NCBI RefSeq assembly: GCF_000429345.1
Contig: NZ_AUBR01000024.1
Location: 1 to 47,066, forward strand
Direction: 5' to 3'
DNA: 47,066 bases
DNA from: Desulfovirgula thermocuniculi DSM 16036
Lineage (GTDB): Bacteria; Bacillota; Desulfotomaculia; Desulfotomaculales; Desulfovirgulaceae
The notes beneath the pieces were generated by a model. It was not told where the DNA came from, ran no database searches, and saw only the letters and a program-made list of their open reading frames with translations. This document shows, piece by piece, positions 26,521-34,466 of this stretch (position 1 is its first letter; each line of letters begins with the position of its first letter). Made by a program: the position numbers and the translations under genes.

Positions 26521-27414
26521 GTGGAAAAAGAGAAAAATCCCCTCCTCAGTCCTTACCTGGCCACGTTGCTGGGCGTGGTGGCGGCTGCCTTTTCTTCCAT
26601 CTTTACCAAGCTTGCCGCCGCCCCGCCGCTGGCCGTTGCCTTTTACCGGCTGTTCCTCACGGTGGCCCTCATCTCGCCCTTTGTGGTCGCGCAGAAAGAC
26701 GAACTGCGCGCCGTTTCGCGGCGGGACCTGGCCTTGGCTCTCCTGGCCGGCCTTTTCCTGGCCCTGCACTTTGCCTCCTGGATTACCTCCTTAAGCTACA
26801 CCTCCATTGCCAGCTCCACGGTCCTGGTGACCATGCAGCCGCTCTTTGTGCTGACGGGCGGCTACCTCCTCTTTAGAGAGAAAGTTTCTCCCAGGGGGCT
26901 GGTGGGGGCGGCCCTGGCTCTCCTGGGCAGCGCGGTCATCGGCTGGGGGGACTTCCGGCTGGGCGGGCAGGCTTTCCTGGGAGACGTGCTGGCCTTTGCC
27001 GGGGCCGCCTTTGTGGCGGGCTACGTCCTCATCGGGCGTAGCTTACGCCGCCGCCTCTCCCTCCTGAGCTATGTGTTTCTGGTTTACGGCGCCAGCGCCG
27101 CCGTTTTGCTCCTGGCCAACCTGGCGGCGGGAGTCCCGCTTTACCCCTACCCGCCGGAAACCTGGCTTTGGTTTTTCCTCCTGGCCCTCGTGCCCACCAT
27201 TGGCGGCCACACCGTTTTTAACTGGGCCCTGCGCTACGTCAAGGCCGCCGTGGTTTCGGTGAGCAACCTGGGCGAGCCGGTGGGGGCCACCATCCTGGCC
27301 TACCTCATTTTCCACCAGGTACCCGCGCTGACCCAGCTGTTGGGGGGGGCCGTCATTATCGGCGGCCTGGCCTTGTTCATCCTCACCTCAGCCAGGGAGG
27401 GAGAAAACCCTTGA
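26521..27414 (+). CDS. EamA family (drug/metabolite) transporter
   Basis: A 297-residue protein with ten hydrophobic helices in two EamA repeats. The first has SIFTKLAAAPPLAVAFYRLF and FASWITSLSYTSIASSTVLV; the second has GGHTVFNWALRYVKAAVVSVSNLGEPVGA. I start at GTG 26521 behind AAAGAGGGG; the frame is open further back into cysK but has no ribosome site. Substrate not predictable. It overlaps the ogt start by four bases. Confidence 0.85.
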   Translation: MEKEKNPLLSPYLATLLGVVAAAFSSIFTKLAAAPPLAVAFYRLFLTVALISPFVVAQKDELRAVSRRDLALALLAGLFLALHFASWITSLSYTSIASSTVLVTMQPLFVLTGGYLLFREKVSPRGLVGAALALLGSAVIGWGDFRLGGQAFLGDVLAFAGAAFVAGYVLIGRSLRRRLSLLSYVFLVYGASAAVLLLANLAAGVPLYPYPPETWLWFFLLALVPTIGGHTVFNWALRYVKAAVVSVSNLGEPVGATILAYLIFHQVPALTQLLGGAVIIGGLALFILTSAREGENP

Positions 27415-27977
27415 GTGTGCGGCTGTATTTCTCGCGGACCGCCGCCGGGTATGTTGCCGCCGCCTGGAGCGAGAGGGGCCTCCTGGGCTTAAGCTTCCCG
27501 CAGGCCACGCGTGAGGAGGCGCGCGCGCTGCTGGCCGCCGGCGGGGTGCCCCTTTCCGGGGCGGCGGCCAGCGCGGGGGAAGAGGAACTCCACCTGCTCC
27601 TGGAAGAAAATCTGTGCGCCTACTTTGCGGGCCGGGCGGTGGATTTTAGCGCCGTTCCCGTGGACTTTTCTCCCTACACCCCCTTTGTGGCCCGCGTGCT
27701 GGAGTTTGTCAGGAGCATCGGCTACGGCGAGCTGTGGTCCTACGGCCAGGTGGCCGCCGCGCTGGGAGTGCCTGGAGCGGCACGTGCCGTGGGCCGTGCC
27801 CTGGGGCAGAATCGCACCCCCCTGGTGGTTCCCTGCCACCGGGTGTTAACCCGGGAGGGCGGCCTGGGGGGCTTTAGTGGCGGCCTGGATTTAAAGAGGC
27901 GCCTGCTGGAACTGGAGGGCCACCGCCCCGGCCCGGGAGGGCGCTACCAATTGACAAAGGTGTTTTGCGTAGGTTAA
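27411..27977 (+). CDS. ogt: Methylated-DNA-protein-cysteine methyltransferase
   Basis: A 188-residue DNA repair protein that moves O6-alkyl groups from guanine to its own cysteine (C142 in LVVPCHRVL). The C-terminal domain shows IGYGELWSYGQVAAALG, the DNA-binding ARAVGRALGQNRTP and the closing GGFSGGLDLKRRLLELEG. TTG 27411 has GGGAGGGAG about 8 bases upstream and overlaps the EamA stop. The N-terminal ~80 residues form the usual weakly conserved domain. Confidence 0.92.
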   Translation: MSVRLYFSRTAAGYVAAAWSERGLLGLSFPQATREEARALLAAGGVPLSGAAASAGEEELHLLLEENLCAYFAGRAVDFSAVPVDFSPYTPFVARVLEFVRSIGYGELWSYGQVAAALGVPGAARAVGRALGQNRTPLVVPCHRVLTREGGLGGFSGGLDLKRRLLELEGHRPGPGGRYQLTKVFCVG

Positions 27978-27979
27978 TA
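27951..27979 (+). promoter_or_regulatory. Sigma-A promoter for the tRNA-Thr transcript
   Basis: TTGACA (27951-27956), 17-base spacer, TTAATA (27974-27979), lying inside the 3' end of ogt. It would start a transcript about 105 bases before tRNA-Thr. Confidence 0.75.
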
Positions 27980-27986
27980 TAGATAA

Positions 27987-28092
27987 GGCAGGTGGCGCAG
28001 GCCTGTAGCCGGGGTGCCGGAGGCGGAATGCGCGGGCACTGAGAGGGATGAGCCTTCCGGCGGCTGGAGGCCATGAGCGCCGGGACATGCAG
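27987..28092 (+). other. Unexplained GC-rich leader between promoter and tRNA-Thr
   Basis: About 105 transcribed bases with no ORF. Short inverted repeats are visible, such as GTGCC / GGCAC and GCCTTC / GGAGGC. I could not match it to SRP RNA, 6S RNA, tmRNA or a T-box. It may be a tRNA leader removed in processing or a small RNA. Confidence 0.35.
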
Positions 28093-28167
28093 GCCGGAGT
28101 AGCTCAGCGGTAGAGCAGCGCACTCGTAATGCGCAGGCCGTCGGTTCGAATCCGATCTCCGGCTCCA
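28093..28167 (+). tRNA. tRNA-Thr (anticodon CGT)
   Basis: Full cloverleaf: acceptor GCCGGAG / CTCCGGC, D-arm GCTC...GAGC, anticodon stem GCGCA / TGCGC with loop CTCGTAA, T-arm with TTCGAAT. CCA is encoded. Confidence 0.95.
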
Positions 28168-28177
28168 GAATATCAAG

Positions 28178-28211
28178 GCCTCCGGGGATGGGACCGGAGG
28201 CTTTATTTATT
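28178..28211 (+). terminator. Terminator after tRNA-Thr
   Basis: 8-bp stem GCCTCCGG / CCGGAGGC with 8-base loop, then TTTATTTATT. Confidence 0.85.
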
Positions 28212-28251
28212 GTGGTTTTGGACGTCAAGTTGCCGGGAGATGAATTAAACG

Positions 28252-29148
28252 GTGAGCAGCCGCGCTACGGGGGCCGCGCTGGTGGCCTTTTCGGCAGTTT
28301 GCTTTAGCTTCATGCCGGTTTTCGTTAAGCTTGCCTATGCCGGAGGCGTTAATCTGGTAACCCTCCTGGCGGCCCGCTTTGCCCTGGCGGCAATTGTCGT
28401 TTGGCCGGCCATCTTCTTCACCGGGCAGCTTTCGCGCGTGGGCATAAAGGACATGGGCGCCTATCTCCTGCTCAGCCTCGTAGGCTACGGGGGGGCGTCC
28501 ACCTGCTATTTTGCCGCGCTCCAGCGCATACCTGCTTCGCTGGCCGCCATGTTGTTTTACGCCTACCCGTTGTTTGTGGTGCTCTGGGAGATGCTCTTTT
28601 ACCGTGCGCGCCCCGGCGCGGAAAAGCTTGCCGCCCTGGCGCTGGCGGTTGCCGGCCTTTTGCTTGTGCTGGGGAAAGGTTCCGGGGAGGCGAGCGCAAT
28701 TGGGCTTTTGCTCGGCGCCGGCTCGGCAGTCTGCTACGCGGCCTACTTCGTCTTTGGGAGGCGGCTTTTGCGCCAAAGATCCCCCCTGGCGGCGACGGGT
28801 TTTGTGCTCCTCCTGGCGGCAGCAGGCTTTTGGCTGTACGGCGGTATCTCCGGCCAGCTCTTACTTGACCTTCCCGTCCGGGCCTGGGCCTGGGTTGTTG
28901 CCCTGGCGGTAATTTCCACGGCGGTGGCCATTCTGGCCCTCTTTGCAGGCTTAAAAAGGGTTGACGCCGGCACGGCGGCCATCACCAGCGCGCTGGAGCC
29001 GGCGCTGGCGGTTATCCTGGCCGCGGCTGTTTTTGCCGAGCCGCTCACTTTTGGGCAGGCTGCCGGCATTATGCTGGTCCTGGGCGGCGTGGTGGTGCTC
29101 CAGTTGCCCCGGTCCCCATCATCAAGTCTTCCGGACACCCGTCGCTGA
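28252..29148 (+). CDS. EamA family transporter
   Basis: A 298-residue, ten-helix drug/metabolite transporter, the third EamA protein in this stretch. VAFSAVCFSFMPVFVKLAYAGG opens the first repeat; ASLAAMLFYAYPLFVVLWEML and KRVDAGTAAITSALEPALAVIL are the usual conserved loops. GTG 28252 is forced: the ATG at 28240 runs into a stop after one codon. The C-terminal tail (LPRSPSSSLPDTRR) is hydrophilic. Substrate unknown. Confidence 0.85.
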   Translation: MSSRATGAALVAFSAVCFSFMPVFVKLAYAGGVNLVTLLAARFALAAIVVWPAIFFTGQLSRVGIKDMGAYLLLSLVGYGGASTCYFAALQRIPASLAAMLFYAYPLFVVLWEMLFYRARPGAEKLAALALAVAGLLLVLGKGSGEASAIGLLLGAGSAVCYAAYFVFGRRLLRQRSPLAATGFVLLLAAAGFWLYGGISGQLLLDLPVRAWAWVVALAVISTAVAILALFAGLKRVDAGTAAITSALEPALAVILAAAVFAEPLTFGQAAGIMLVLGGVVVLQLPRSPSSSLPDTRR

Positions 29149-29182
29149 GGGCAAAACGTAATTTTAAAGAGGGGTGAGGCCA

Positions 29183-30088
29183 TTGCTTACCGGGGATTAC
29201 GGCGGCGATTACCTGGTGCGGGCGACGGCGGCAGAGGGGAAGGTGCTGGTCCTGGTGGCCCGCAGCACGGAGATGGTGGGGGAGGCCAGCAGGATTCACG
29301 GCACTTCTCCTGTGGCCACGGCGGCCCTGGGCCGCGTGCTGACGGCGGCGGCCCTCATGGGGGCCACGCTAAAGGGGCGGCAGTCCCTCACCCTGCGGGT
29401 GGTGGGGGACGGGCCTGCCGGCGGCATTGTGGCCACGGTGAAAGAGATGCGCGTTAAAGGGTACATCCGCGAGCCGCACATCTACCTGCCGCTCAATGCC
29501 GAGGGCAAGCTGGACGTGGCCGCGGCGGTGGGGAAGGGAATGCTGTACGTGAGCAAAGACCTCGGCCTGCGCGAGCCCTACAACGGCAGCGTCCCTCTGG
29601 TTTCGGGGGAAATAGGCAAAGACCTGGCTTACTACTTTGCCGCCTCGGAACAGACACCGGCGGCGGTGGGGCTGGGGGTCCTGGTAGGCAGGGACGGTGA
29701 GGTGCGCGCGGCGGGCGGCTACATCCTGCAGCTCCTGCCGGGGGCGGATGAAAGCATAGCCGAGCGGCTGGAGAAAAACGTGGCGGCCACCGGGCCGGTC
29801 TCCAACCTTATCGACCGGGGGTGCTCCCCCGACGACCTCCTGCGCCTGCTCCTGGACGGCTTTACATATACCGTACACGAGAGGCTCCTTTTCCGCTTTG
29901 CCTGCGACTGCTCGCGGGAGCGCTTGAAGGAAGTCCTCTTGGCCATGGGGCGCCAGGAACTGGAAGAAATCATGGCCGGCCAGGGCGAAGTAGAAGCCCG
30001 GTGCGGCTTCTGCACCCAGGTTTACCGCTTCAGCAGGGAAGAGCTGGAAGAGCTGATCGCCATGGCCCGCCAGGGAGAGGAGCACTAG
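29183..30088 (+). CDS. hslO: Redox-regulated chaperone Hsp33
   Basis: A 301-residue cytoplasmic holdase that is switched on by oxidation. The zinc-binding cysteines are in CDCSRERL and CGFCTQVY near the C-terminus (CxC...CxxC). The N-terminal domain shows RATAAEGKVLVLVARST and SLTLRVVGDGPAGGIVATV. I favour TTG 29183 after AGAGGGGTGAGG; the GTG at 29174 overlaps that site. It is followed after 5 bases by the DUF429 gene. Oxidative-stress protection in an anaerobe is the expected role. Confidence 0.93.
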   Translation: MLTGDYGGDYLVRATAAEGKVLVLVARSTEMVGEASRIHGTSPVATAALGRVLTAAALMGATLKGRQSLTLRVVGDGPAGGIVATVKEMRVKGYIREPHIYLPLNAEGKLDVAAAVGKGMLYVSKDLGLREPYNGSVPLVSGEIGKDLAYYFAASEQTPAAVGLGVLVGRDGEVRAAGGYILQLLPGADESIAERLEKNVAATGPVSNLIDRGCSPDDLLRLLLDGFTYTVHERLLFRFACDCSRERLKEVLLAMGRQELEEIMAGQGEVEARCGFCTQVYRFSREELEELIAMARQGEEH

Positions 30089-30093
30089 TACCT

Positions 30094-30900
30094 ATGGCGC
30101 CCTCACTGTCTGGCCGCATCTGGGGTGTGGACTTTAGCGGCGCGGCGGATGCCGGTCGCCGGATATGGATTGCCCGGGGGGAAGCGGTGGGGGGCGCTTT
30201 GCACGTGACCCGCTGCTTTAGGGCGGAAGACCTGACCGGCGCGGGCGGGGAGCGGAGCCTTATTTTCGCCGCCTTGCGGGATTTTATCGCCCGGCAGCGG
30301 GACTGCGCGGTGGGACTTGACTTTCCCTTCGGGCTGCCGCAGCGGCTGGTAAAGGAAGAAAGCTGGGAGGAGTTCGTGCTCTCTTTTCCCGGATGTTACG
30401 CGGGTCCTGAGGAGTTCAGGCAGAAGTGCCTTGAAGCCGCCGGTGGAAAGGAGCTGAAGAGGGTGGGCGAGCAGAGGTGCCGTGCCCCCTTCTCGCCCTA
30501 CAACCTGCGGCTTTACCGCCAGACATATTACGGTATAAGAGAGGTGCTGCACCCCCTGGTGAAAGAAGGGCTGGCCTGCGTGCTGCCCGTGCAGGAAGCC
30601 CGTCCCTGGGTGCCGTGGTTGGTGGAAGTGTGCCCCGCGGCCACCCTTAAAGCGCAGGACCTCTACCTGCCCTACAAGGGCCGGGGGAAGGAGCGCGAAA
30701 AGGCACGCGCCGCAATTTTAGAAGCGCTCGAAGGAAGAGGAGTGCTGGCCGTACGGGGCGAAGTTAAAGAATTGGCCGTGCGGGATGCTGGGGGCGATGC
30801 CCTGGACAGCATCCTGTGCGCGCTGGCCGCGTGGTGGGCGGTGAACGGGTGCGGTAACGAAGAGGGCGCCTGCAGGCTGGAGGGGTGGGTGTACTATTAG
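30094..30900 (+). CDS. DUF429-like protein
   Basis: A 268-residue soluble protein. The opening GRIWGVDFSGAADAGRRIWIA, the later VGLDFPFGLP and the closing GDALDSILCALAAWW show the RNase H-like acidic pattern of the DUF429 family (Asp residues in VDFSG, LDFPFG and DALDS). Family members have no firmly established function; nuclease activity is only inferred from the fold. The ATG has GAGAGGAG about 12 bases upstream. Its 3' end overlaps the next gene. Confidence 0.7.
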   Translation: MAPSLSGRIWGVDFSGAADAGRRIWIARGEAVGGALHVTRCFRAEDLTGAGGERSLIFAALRDFIARQRDCAVGLDFPFGLPQRLVKEESWEEFVLSFPGCYAGPEEFRQKCLEAAGGKELKRVGEQRCRAPFSPYNLRLYRQTYYGIREVLHPLVKEGLACVLPVQEARPWVPWLVEVCPAATLKAQDLYLPYKGRGKEREKARAAILEALEGRGVLAVRGEVKELAVRDAGGDALDSILCALAAWWAVNGCGNEEGACRLEGWVYY

Positions 30901-31441
30901 CGCGGGCGGGGCGAAAAACTTCCTTCTCACCGGCTTGCCCGGGGCGGGCAAGACCACGGTGGTGGTGAGGCTGGCCCACCTCCTGGGTCCCTTGGCTGCC
31001 GGCTTTTATACGGCGGAGATCCGCGCCGGGGGCAAAAGGGTGGGCTTTGAGGTGGTGACCCTGGGCGGCAAGAAGGATCTCCTGGCCCACGTGTCCTTTT
31101 CCTCGCCAAAGCGCGTGGGCAAGTACGGGGTGAGGCCGGAAGGGCTGAAGGAGGCCCTCCGGGAAATAGAGCACGCCCTGCAGGCAGGCGTGCCCAGGTG
31201 CCTGATTATTGACGAGATCGGGAAGATGGAGCTCCTCGTGCCGGGCTTTGCCGAGGCGGTGCTGAAAGCGCTGGAGGCGCCGGTGCCCGTAGTGGCCACC
31301 GTGCTGGCCAGACCCCACCCCTTTGCCGATGCCCTGAAAAGAAGGCCGGATGCACAGGTAATTGAGGTAACCGGCGAAAACCGCAACGACCTTCCCCGCC
31401 GCCTCTACGACGCCCTGGCTGCTCTGCTGGGCTTAAGATAA
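30896..31441 (+). CDS. THEP1-like nucleoside-triphosphatase
   Basis: A 181-residue P-loop NTPase of the THEP1 family. Walker A is GLPGAGKT (13-20), Walker B is CLIIDEIGKMEL, and the end VTGENRNDLPRRLYDAL is typical. The only usual start codon in frame, TTG 30935, would cut off the strand before the P-loop. ATT 30896 keeps it (SAGGAKNFLLTG) and has GGAGGGGTG upstream, so I propose an ATT start overlapping the DUF429 stop. The family hydrolyses NTPs in vitro; cellular role unclear. Its end overlaps convergent thiM by 9 bases. Confidence 0.8.
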   Translation: MSAGGAKNFLLTGLPGAGKTTVVVRLAHLLGPLAAGFYTAEIRAGGKRVGFEVVTLGGKKDLLAHVSFSSPKRVGKYGVRPEGLKEALREIEHALQAGVPRCLIIDEIGKMELLVPGFAEAVLKALEAPVPVVATVLARPHPFADALKRRPDAQVIEVTGENRNDLPRRLYDALAALLGLR

Positions 31442-32245
31442 CACCTCCACCCTGGCCCCGCGGGCTATTTCTTCCCCCGTCAGGCCAAACAGCTCATCAA
31501 AAAGGTAGACCGCAAAGCTCCCGGGCCCTGTGGCCCTGGCGGCAGCCTTTTCGGCGGCCAGACCGTAGCCGGCCAGCGCGGCGGCGGCGGCCAGGAGGGG
31601 GTTCTGGGGGCAGACGGCGGCCAGCGCCCCTGTAATGGCCGTGGCCATGCAGCCGGTGCCGGTAACGTGGGCCAGCAGCGGGTGCCCGTTCTTCACGGCC
31701 ACCAGGCGCGTGCCGTCGCTTACGTAATCGACGGGCCCGGTTACGGCTACGGTGAGGCCCAGCTTGCAGGCCACGCTGCGGGCAATTTCGGCAGGGTCCG
31801 CCGGGCTTTCCCCGGCATCTACCCCCCGGGTCTGCGCTTCGTATCCCCCGGTTACCGCTATTTCCGAGGCATTGCCGCGCAGGATGGTTACGGGCACCTC
31901 GCGCAGGATGCGCTGCGCGCTTTCCGTGCGCATGGTGGTGGCCCCGGCCCCAACCGGGTCCAGCACCACGGGGATGCCCTTTTGGCGTGCCGCCTGCCCG
32001 GCCCTGATCATGGCTTCCACCACCGGGGCCGTCAGCGTGCCGATGTTCAGCACCAGCGCCTGGGCAAGGGAGGTCATTTCCGCCACCTCCTCCAGCGCGT
32101 GGGCCATGACCGGCGAGGCGCCGACGGCCAGGAGGGCGTTGGCGGTAATGTTGGTGACCACCCAGTTGGTGATGTTGTGTACCAGGGGTCTTTTCTCCCT
32201 CACCGCCTGCCAGAGGGCGGCAATTTCACGGGTGTTTAGGTTCAA
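31433..32245 (-). CDS. thiM: Hydroxyethylthiazole kinase
   Basis: A 270-residue kinase that phosphorylates the thiazole alcohol for thiamine salvage. Motifs: PLVHNITNWVVTNITANALLAVGASPVM, VLDPVGAGATTMRT, TVAVTGPVDYVSDG and the catalytic loop VTGTGCMATAITGAL. TTG 32245 is chosen because GGGGAGG ends 10 bases upstream; TTG 32266 precedes that site. No other thiamine gene is nearby and the 104-base leader is too short for a TPP riboswitch; I saw none. Confidence 0.92.
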   Translation of the reverse strand: MNLNTREIAALWQAVREKRPLVHNITNWVVTNITANALLAVGASPVMAHALEEVAEMTSLAQALVLNIGTLTAPVVEAMIRAGQAARQKGIPVVLDPVGAGATTMRTESAQRILREVPVTILRGNASEIAVTGGYEAQTRGVDAGESPADPAEIARSVACKLGLTVAVTGPVDYVSDGTRLVAVKNGHPLLAHVTGTGCMATAITGALAAVCPQNPLLAAAAALAGYGLAAEKAAARATGPGSFAVYLFDELFGLTGEEIARGARVEVLS

Positions 32246-32349
32246 GGGCGCGAAACCTCCCCGCAAGTTTTTTGAAGTAGCATACCCGCCACGCCCTTCC
32301 TATTTTCGCCGCCCGCGGCATTTTTCCTTCCGGGAAAGGAGTTGGTGGT

Positions 32350-32976
32350 ATGCGGGAAATTCCCCTTAGCTTTGTGAGCGAAGGCTTGCTCCTGGAAGCG
32401 GTGCTCTCGCTCCCTGCCGGGCCGGGCCCTTTCCCCGGTGCGGTTGTCTGCCACCCCCACCCCCTTTTTGGGGGCAACATGGAAAACAACGTGGTTTTGG
32501 CACTGGCCAGAGGTCTGGTGGACAGGGGGGTGGCCGCCCTGCGCTTTAACTTTCGCGGCGTGGGGAGAAGCCAGGGCTCCTTTGGGGAGGGCGTGGGGGA
32601 GCAGGCCGACGCGAAAGCGGCGCTGGCCTTCCTTGCGGGGCGGGAGGAAGTGGATGCGGGCCGCCTGGCGGTTTGCGGCTATTCCTTTGGCGGCATGGTG
32701 GCCCTGGCGGTGGGCTGCCGCCACGAAAAAGTTCTGGCCGTGGCCGCAGTTTCGCCGGTTGTGCTGCCCGGAATGCTGCACGGCTGTAGCAGGCCGGTTT
32801 TCATTATGGTGGGCGAGCGCGATAACCTCACCCCGCCGGGGCACATCCTCCAAGAAGTGCCGGCGGAGGATGAAATGTGCCGGGTGGAAGTTGTTCCCGG
32901 AGCCGACCACTTCTGGTGGGGGCATGAGGAAAAGCTGGCCGGCGTGGCCGCTTTCCTGGCGGGGGTCTTGCGGTAA
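32350..32976 (+). CDS. Alpha/beta hydrolase
   Basis: A 208-residue hydrolase with a clear triad: nucleophile S112 in CGYSFGGM, Asp D158 in VGERDNLTP and H187 in PGADHFWWG. The oxyanion/loop region HPHPLFGGNMENNVV is typical of the small dienelactone-hydrolase-like proteins often annotated as alpha/beta hydrolase of unknown substrate. ATG behind GAAAGGAG. Stands alone, divergent from thiM. Confidence 0.85.
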   Translation: MREIPLSFVSEGLLLEAVLSLPAGPGPFPGAVVCHPHPLFGGNMENNVVLALARGLVDRGVAALRFNFRGVGRSQGSFGEGVGEQADAKAALAFLAGREEVDAGRLAVCGYSFGGMVALAVGCRHEKVLAVAAVSPVVLPGMLHGCSRPVFIMVGERDNLTPPGHILQEVPAEDEMCRVEVVPGADHFWWGHEEKLAGVAAFLAGVLR

Positions 32977-32988
32977 GCAGGCATAAGA

Positions 32989-33014
32989 GCGGGCACCCCC
33001 GCCGGGGTGCCCGC
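32989..33014. terminator. Bidirectional hairpin between hydrolase and YjcZ-like gene
   Basis: Perfect 11-bp stem GCGGGCACCCC / GGGGTGCCCGC with a 4-base loop. There is no good T-tract on either strand, so termination strength is uncertain. Confidence 0.5.
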
Positions 33015-33031
33015 GGTCATGGCCTAGGCCG

Positions 33032-33136
33032 CTACTGGGCCTGGTAGGGGAAGAACCCCCGCCCAAAGAAGAGCAGGATGAGGATGAGGAAGAGGATCAG
33101 GGAGAAGTTGCTATAGTAGTCGTAGCTGGGAGCCAT
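33032..33136 (-). CDS. YjcZ-like sporulation micro-protein
   Basis: A 34-residue ORF: ATG 33136 has AAGGAGG about 8 bases upstream. The protein is MAPSYDYYSNFSLILFL, a run of Ile/Leu, LLFFGRG and FFPYQAQ. One hydrophobic helix after a Tyr-rich start fits the YjcZ-type small proteins of spore-formers (YxxFxLIVVLFILLIIVG pattern). It is too short for usual gene finders. A role in the spore or membrane is inferred from family membership only. Confidence 0.75.
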   Translation of the reverse strand: MAPSYDYYSNFSLILFLILILLFFGRGFFPYQAQ

Positions 33137-33369
33137 AAGTTTGCCTCCTTTCTACCTGATTTTGCTAGCCCAATATCAGGGTATGCCGAGGGGAAGCAAA
33201 TTGTGCCATGATTCCCGCTCGGCAGGGCTCCCTTAAGAAAAAATTGGTGAAGGGAGATGCGTTAGGGGGTTCCCTGAAAGGCAAAAGGCAAATATAATTT
33301 TGTTAAACGAATGTTAAGAGAAAGTTAAGCATTTTTAACAAAGGTTCAATATGGCCGGGTGGTGGGCTT

Positions 33370-33891
33370 ATGGGCGGGGTGGGAGCGTACCGATTTGGCC
33401 TCTACGTTCCCGAAGGGGCAGAAGAACTGGGTGAGCGTTACCTCAGCCGCCTGCCGGGGGCGCTCAGGGTCCCGTGGTGCGTGCACGAGGCTTTGTCCGG
33501 CCTGCTGGAGGACGTGGGGGAGATCAACCCACGTTATCCCGGCTGGCAACAAATGCGCGAGCGTTTCGTTCTGATGATGCTTGACGACGAGGGTCGGCCT
33601 TGCGGGCTGTGTGCCTTTGTGCCGGAAAGGCGCGACTTGATCATGATCGATATCGTGGTGGTCAAAAAAGACCTGCGGCAGCAAGGCTTGGGCCGGCTTC
33701 TCATGGGTTACCTGGAACAGGCCTTCGAACACGGAACGGTGCTGTACGTTAAGCAGGCCACCAGTTCGGGGCGCAAGTTCTTCATGCGCTGCGGCTTTAC
33801 ACGGGACGTGGAGCTCTACAAGGTGCTGGGCAGGCACAACCGCATTTTAAAAGACGCGGCGGTGCCCGTAACCGCAGCCACATGCAGGTGA
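33370..33891 (+). CDS. GNAT-family acetyltransferase
   Basis: A 173-residue protein with the GNAT core. IDIVVVKKDLRQQGLGRLLMGYLE contains the acetyl-CoA pyrophosphate loop (RQQGLG), and the later ATSSGRKFFMRCGFTRDVELYKVLG is the final motif. The acceptor substrate cannot be told. The start ATG has only GGTGGTGGG upstream. The preceding gap (33137-33369) is A/T-rich (several TTAA stretches) with no gene that I can support. Confidence 0.75.
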   Translation: MGGVGAYRFGLYVPEGAEELGERYLSRLPGALRVPWCVHEALSGLLEDVGEINPRYPGWQQMRERFVLMMLDDEGRPCGLCAFVPERRDLIMIDIVVVKKDLRQQGLGRLLMGYLEQAFEHGTVLYVKQATSSGRKFFMRCGFTRDVELYKVLGRHNRILKDAAVPVTAATCR

Positions 33892-33911
33892 AAAGTTCCC
33901 CGGCGAGATTC

Positions 33912-33940
33912 TTGACTTCGCCCGGCGGGTTTGTTATAAT
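33912..33940 (+). promoter_or_regulatory. Sigma-A promoter of the tRNA-His/Gln unit
   Basis: TTGACT (33912-33917), 17-base spacer, TATAAT (33935-33940). Confidence 0.85.
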
Positions 33941-33986
33941 GACTTCTGCGGCGGGGCTTCTATGCGGCCTTGCTGCTGGCCAGCGC

Positions 33987-34064
33987 GGTGGATGTAGCTC
34001 AGCTGGTCAGAGCACCAGGCTGTGGACCTGGGGGTCATGGGTTCGAGTCCCATCATCCACCCCA
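33987..34064 (+). tRNA. tRNA-His (anticodon GTG)
   Basis: Acceptor GTGGATG / CATCCAC plus an extra G at position -1 opposite C73, typical of tRNA-His. Anticodon stem CCAGG / CCTGG with loop CTGTGGA. CCA encoded. Confidence 0.96.
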
Positions 34065-34069
34065 ATTGC

Positions 34070-34144
34070 TGGGGCGTAGCCAAGCGGTAAGGCAGCGGAC
34101 TTTGGATCCGCCATTCGTTGGTTCGAATCCAGCCGCCCCAGCCA
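34070..34144 (+). tRNA. tRNA-Gln (anticodon TTG)
   Basis: Acceptor TGGGGCG / CGCCCCA, anticodon stem GCGGA / TCCGC with loop CTTTGGA, T-loop TTCGAAT. CCA encoded. Five bases after tRNA-His, so cotranscribed. Confidence 0.96.
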
Positions 34145-34157
34145 AAAAGAAAACGCG

Positions 34158-34198
34158 GTTAGCCGCTTGGACCCGGTCCGGGCGGCTAACTTTATAAT
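34158..34198 (+). terminator. Probable terminator after tRNA-Gln
   Basis: 9-bp stem GTTAGCCGC / GCGGCTAAC with an inner GGACC / GGTCC pairing, followed by TTTATAAT. The TATAAT at the end could instead be a -10 box for tRNA-Leu, but no good -35 is spaced to it. Confidence 0.6.
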
Positions 34199-34260
34199 GC
34201 TTTCCTTATGGTCCGGTACGGCTGGCAGGCATGATGTTGGCGTTCAGAACCGTACGGCGT

Positions 34261-34346
34261 GCGGGCGTGGCGGAATGGCAGACGCGTCGGACTTAGGATC
34301 CGATGGGTTCGCGCCCGTGTGGGTTCAACTCCCACCGCCCGCACCA
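34261..34346 (+). tRNA. tRNA-Leu (anticodon TAG)
   Basis: 86-base class II tRNA: acceptor GCGGGCG / CGCCCGC, anticodon loop CTTAGGA, long variable arm, T-loop TTCAACT. CCA encoded. Confidence 0.95.
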
Positions 34347-34382
34347 TTTTTCCTAAGAAAGCTTTGCAAGAGTAAACCTACA

Positions 34383-34440
34383 AAAACGAGCAATTTTGCC
34401 CGGGGGGTTGGTTTTTCCAGGGCAAAATTGCTCGTTTTGT
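34383..34440. terminator. Bidirectional terminator between tRNA-Leu and the UspA gene
   Basis: Perfect 19-bp inverted repeat (34383-34401 / 34420-34438) with an 18-base loop and T runs following it on each strand (TTTTGTTTT on plus, TTTTT on minus). Confidence 0.85.
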
Positions 34441-34466
34441 TTTGCGCAGGAGATAATTGACTCCCG

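Noticed and set aside
27987-28092. SRP RNA, 6S RNA or T-box identity for the tRNA-Thr leader
   Set aside because: The conserved SRP hairpin (GGNCCGGAAGGAAGCAGC type), the 6S bulge and T-box sequences are not present.
32246-32349. Possible TPP riboswitch before thiM
   Set aside because: The gap is 104 bases and lacks the CUGAGA and other conserved thi-box elements.
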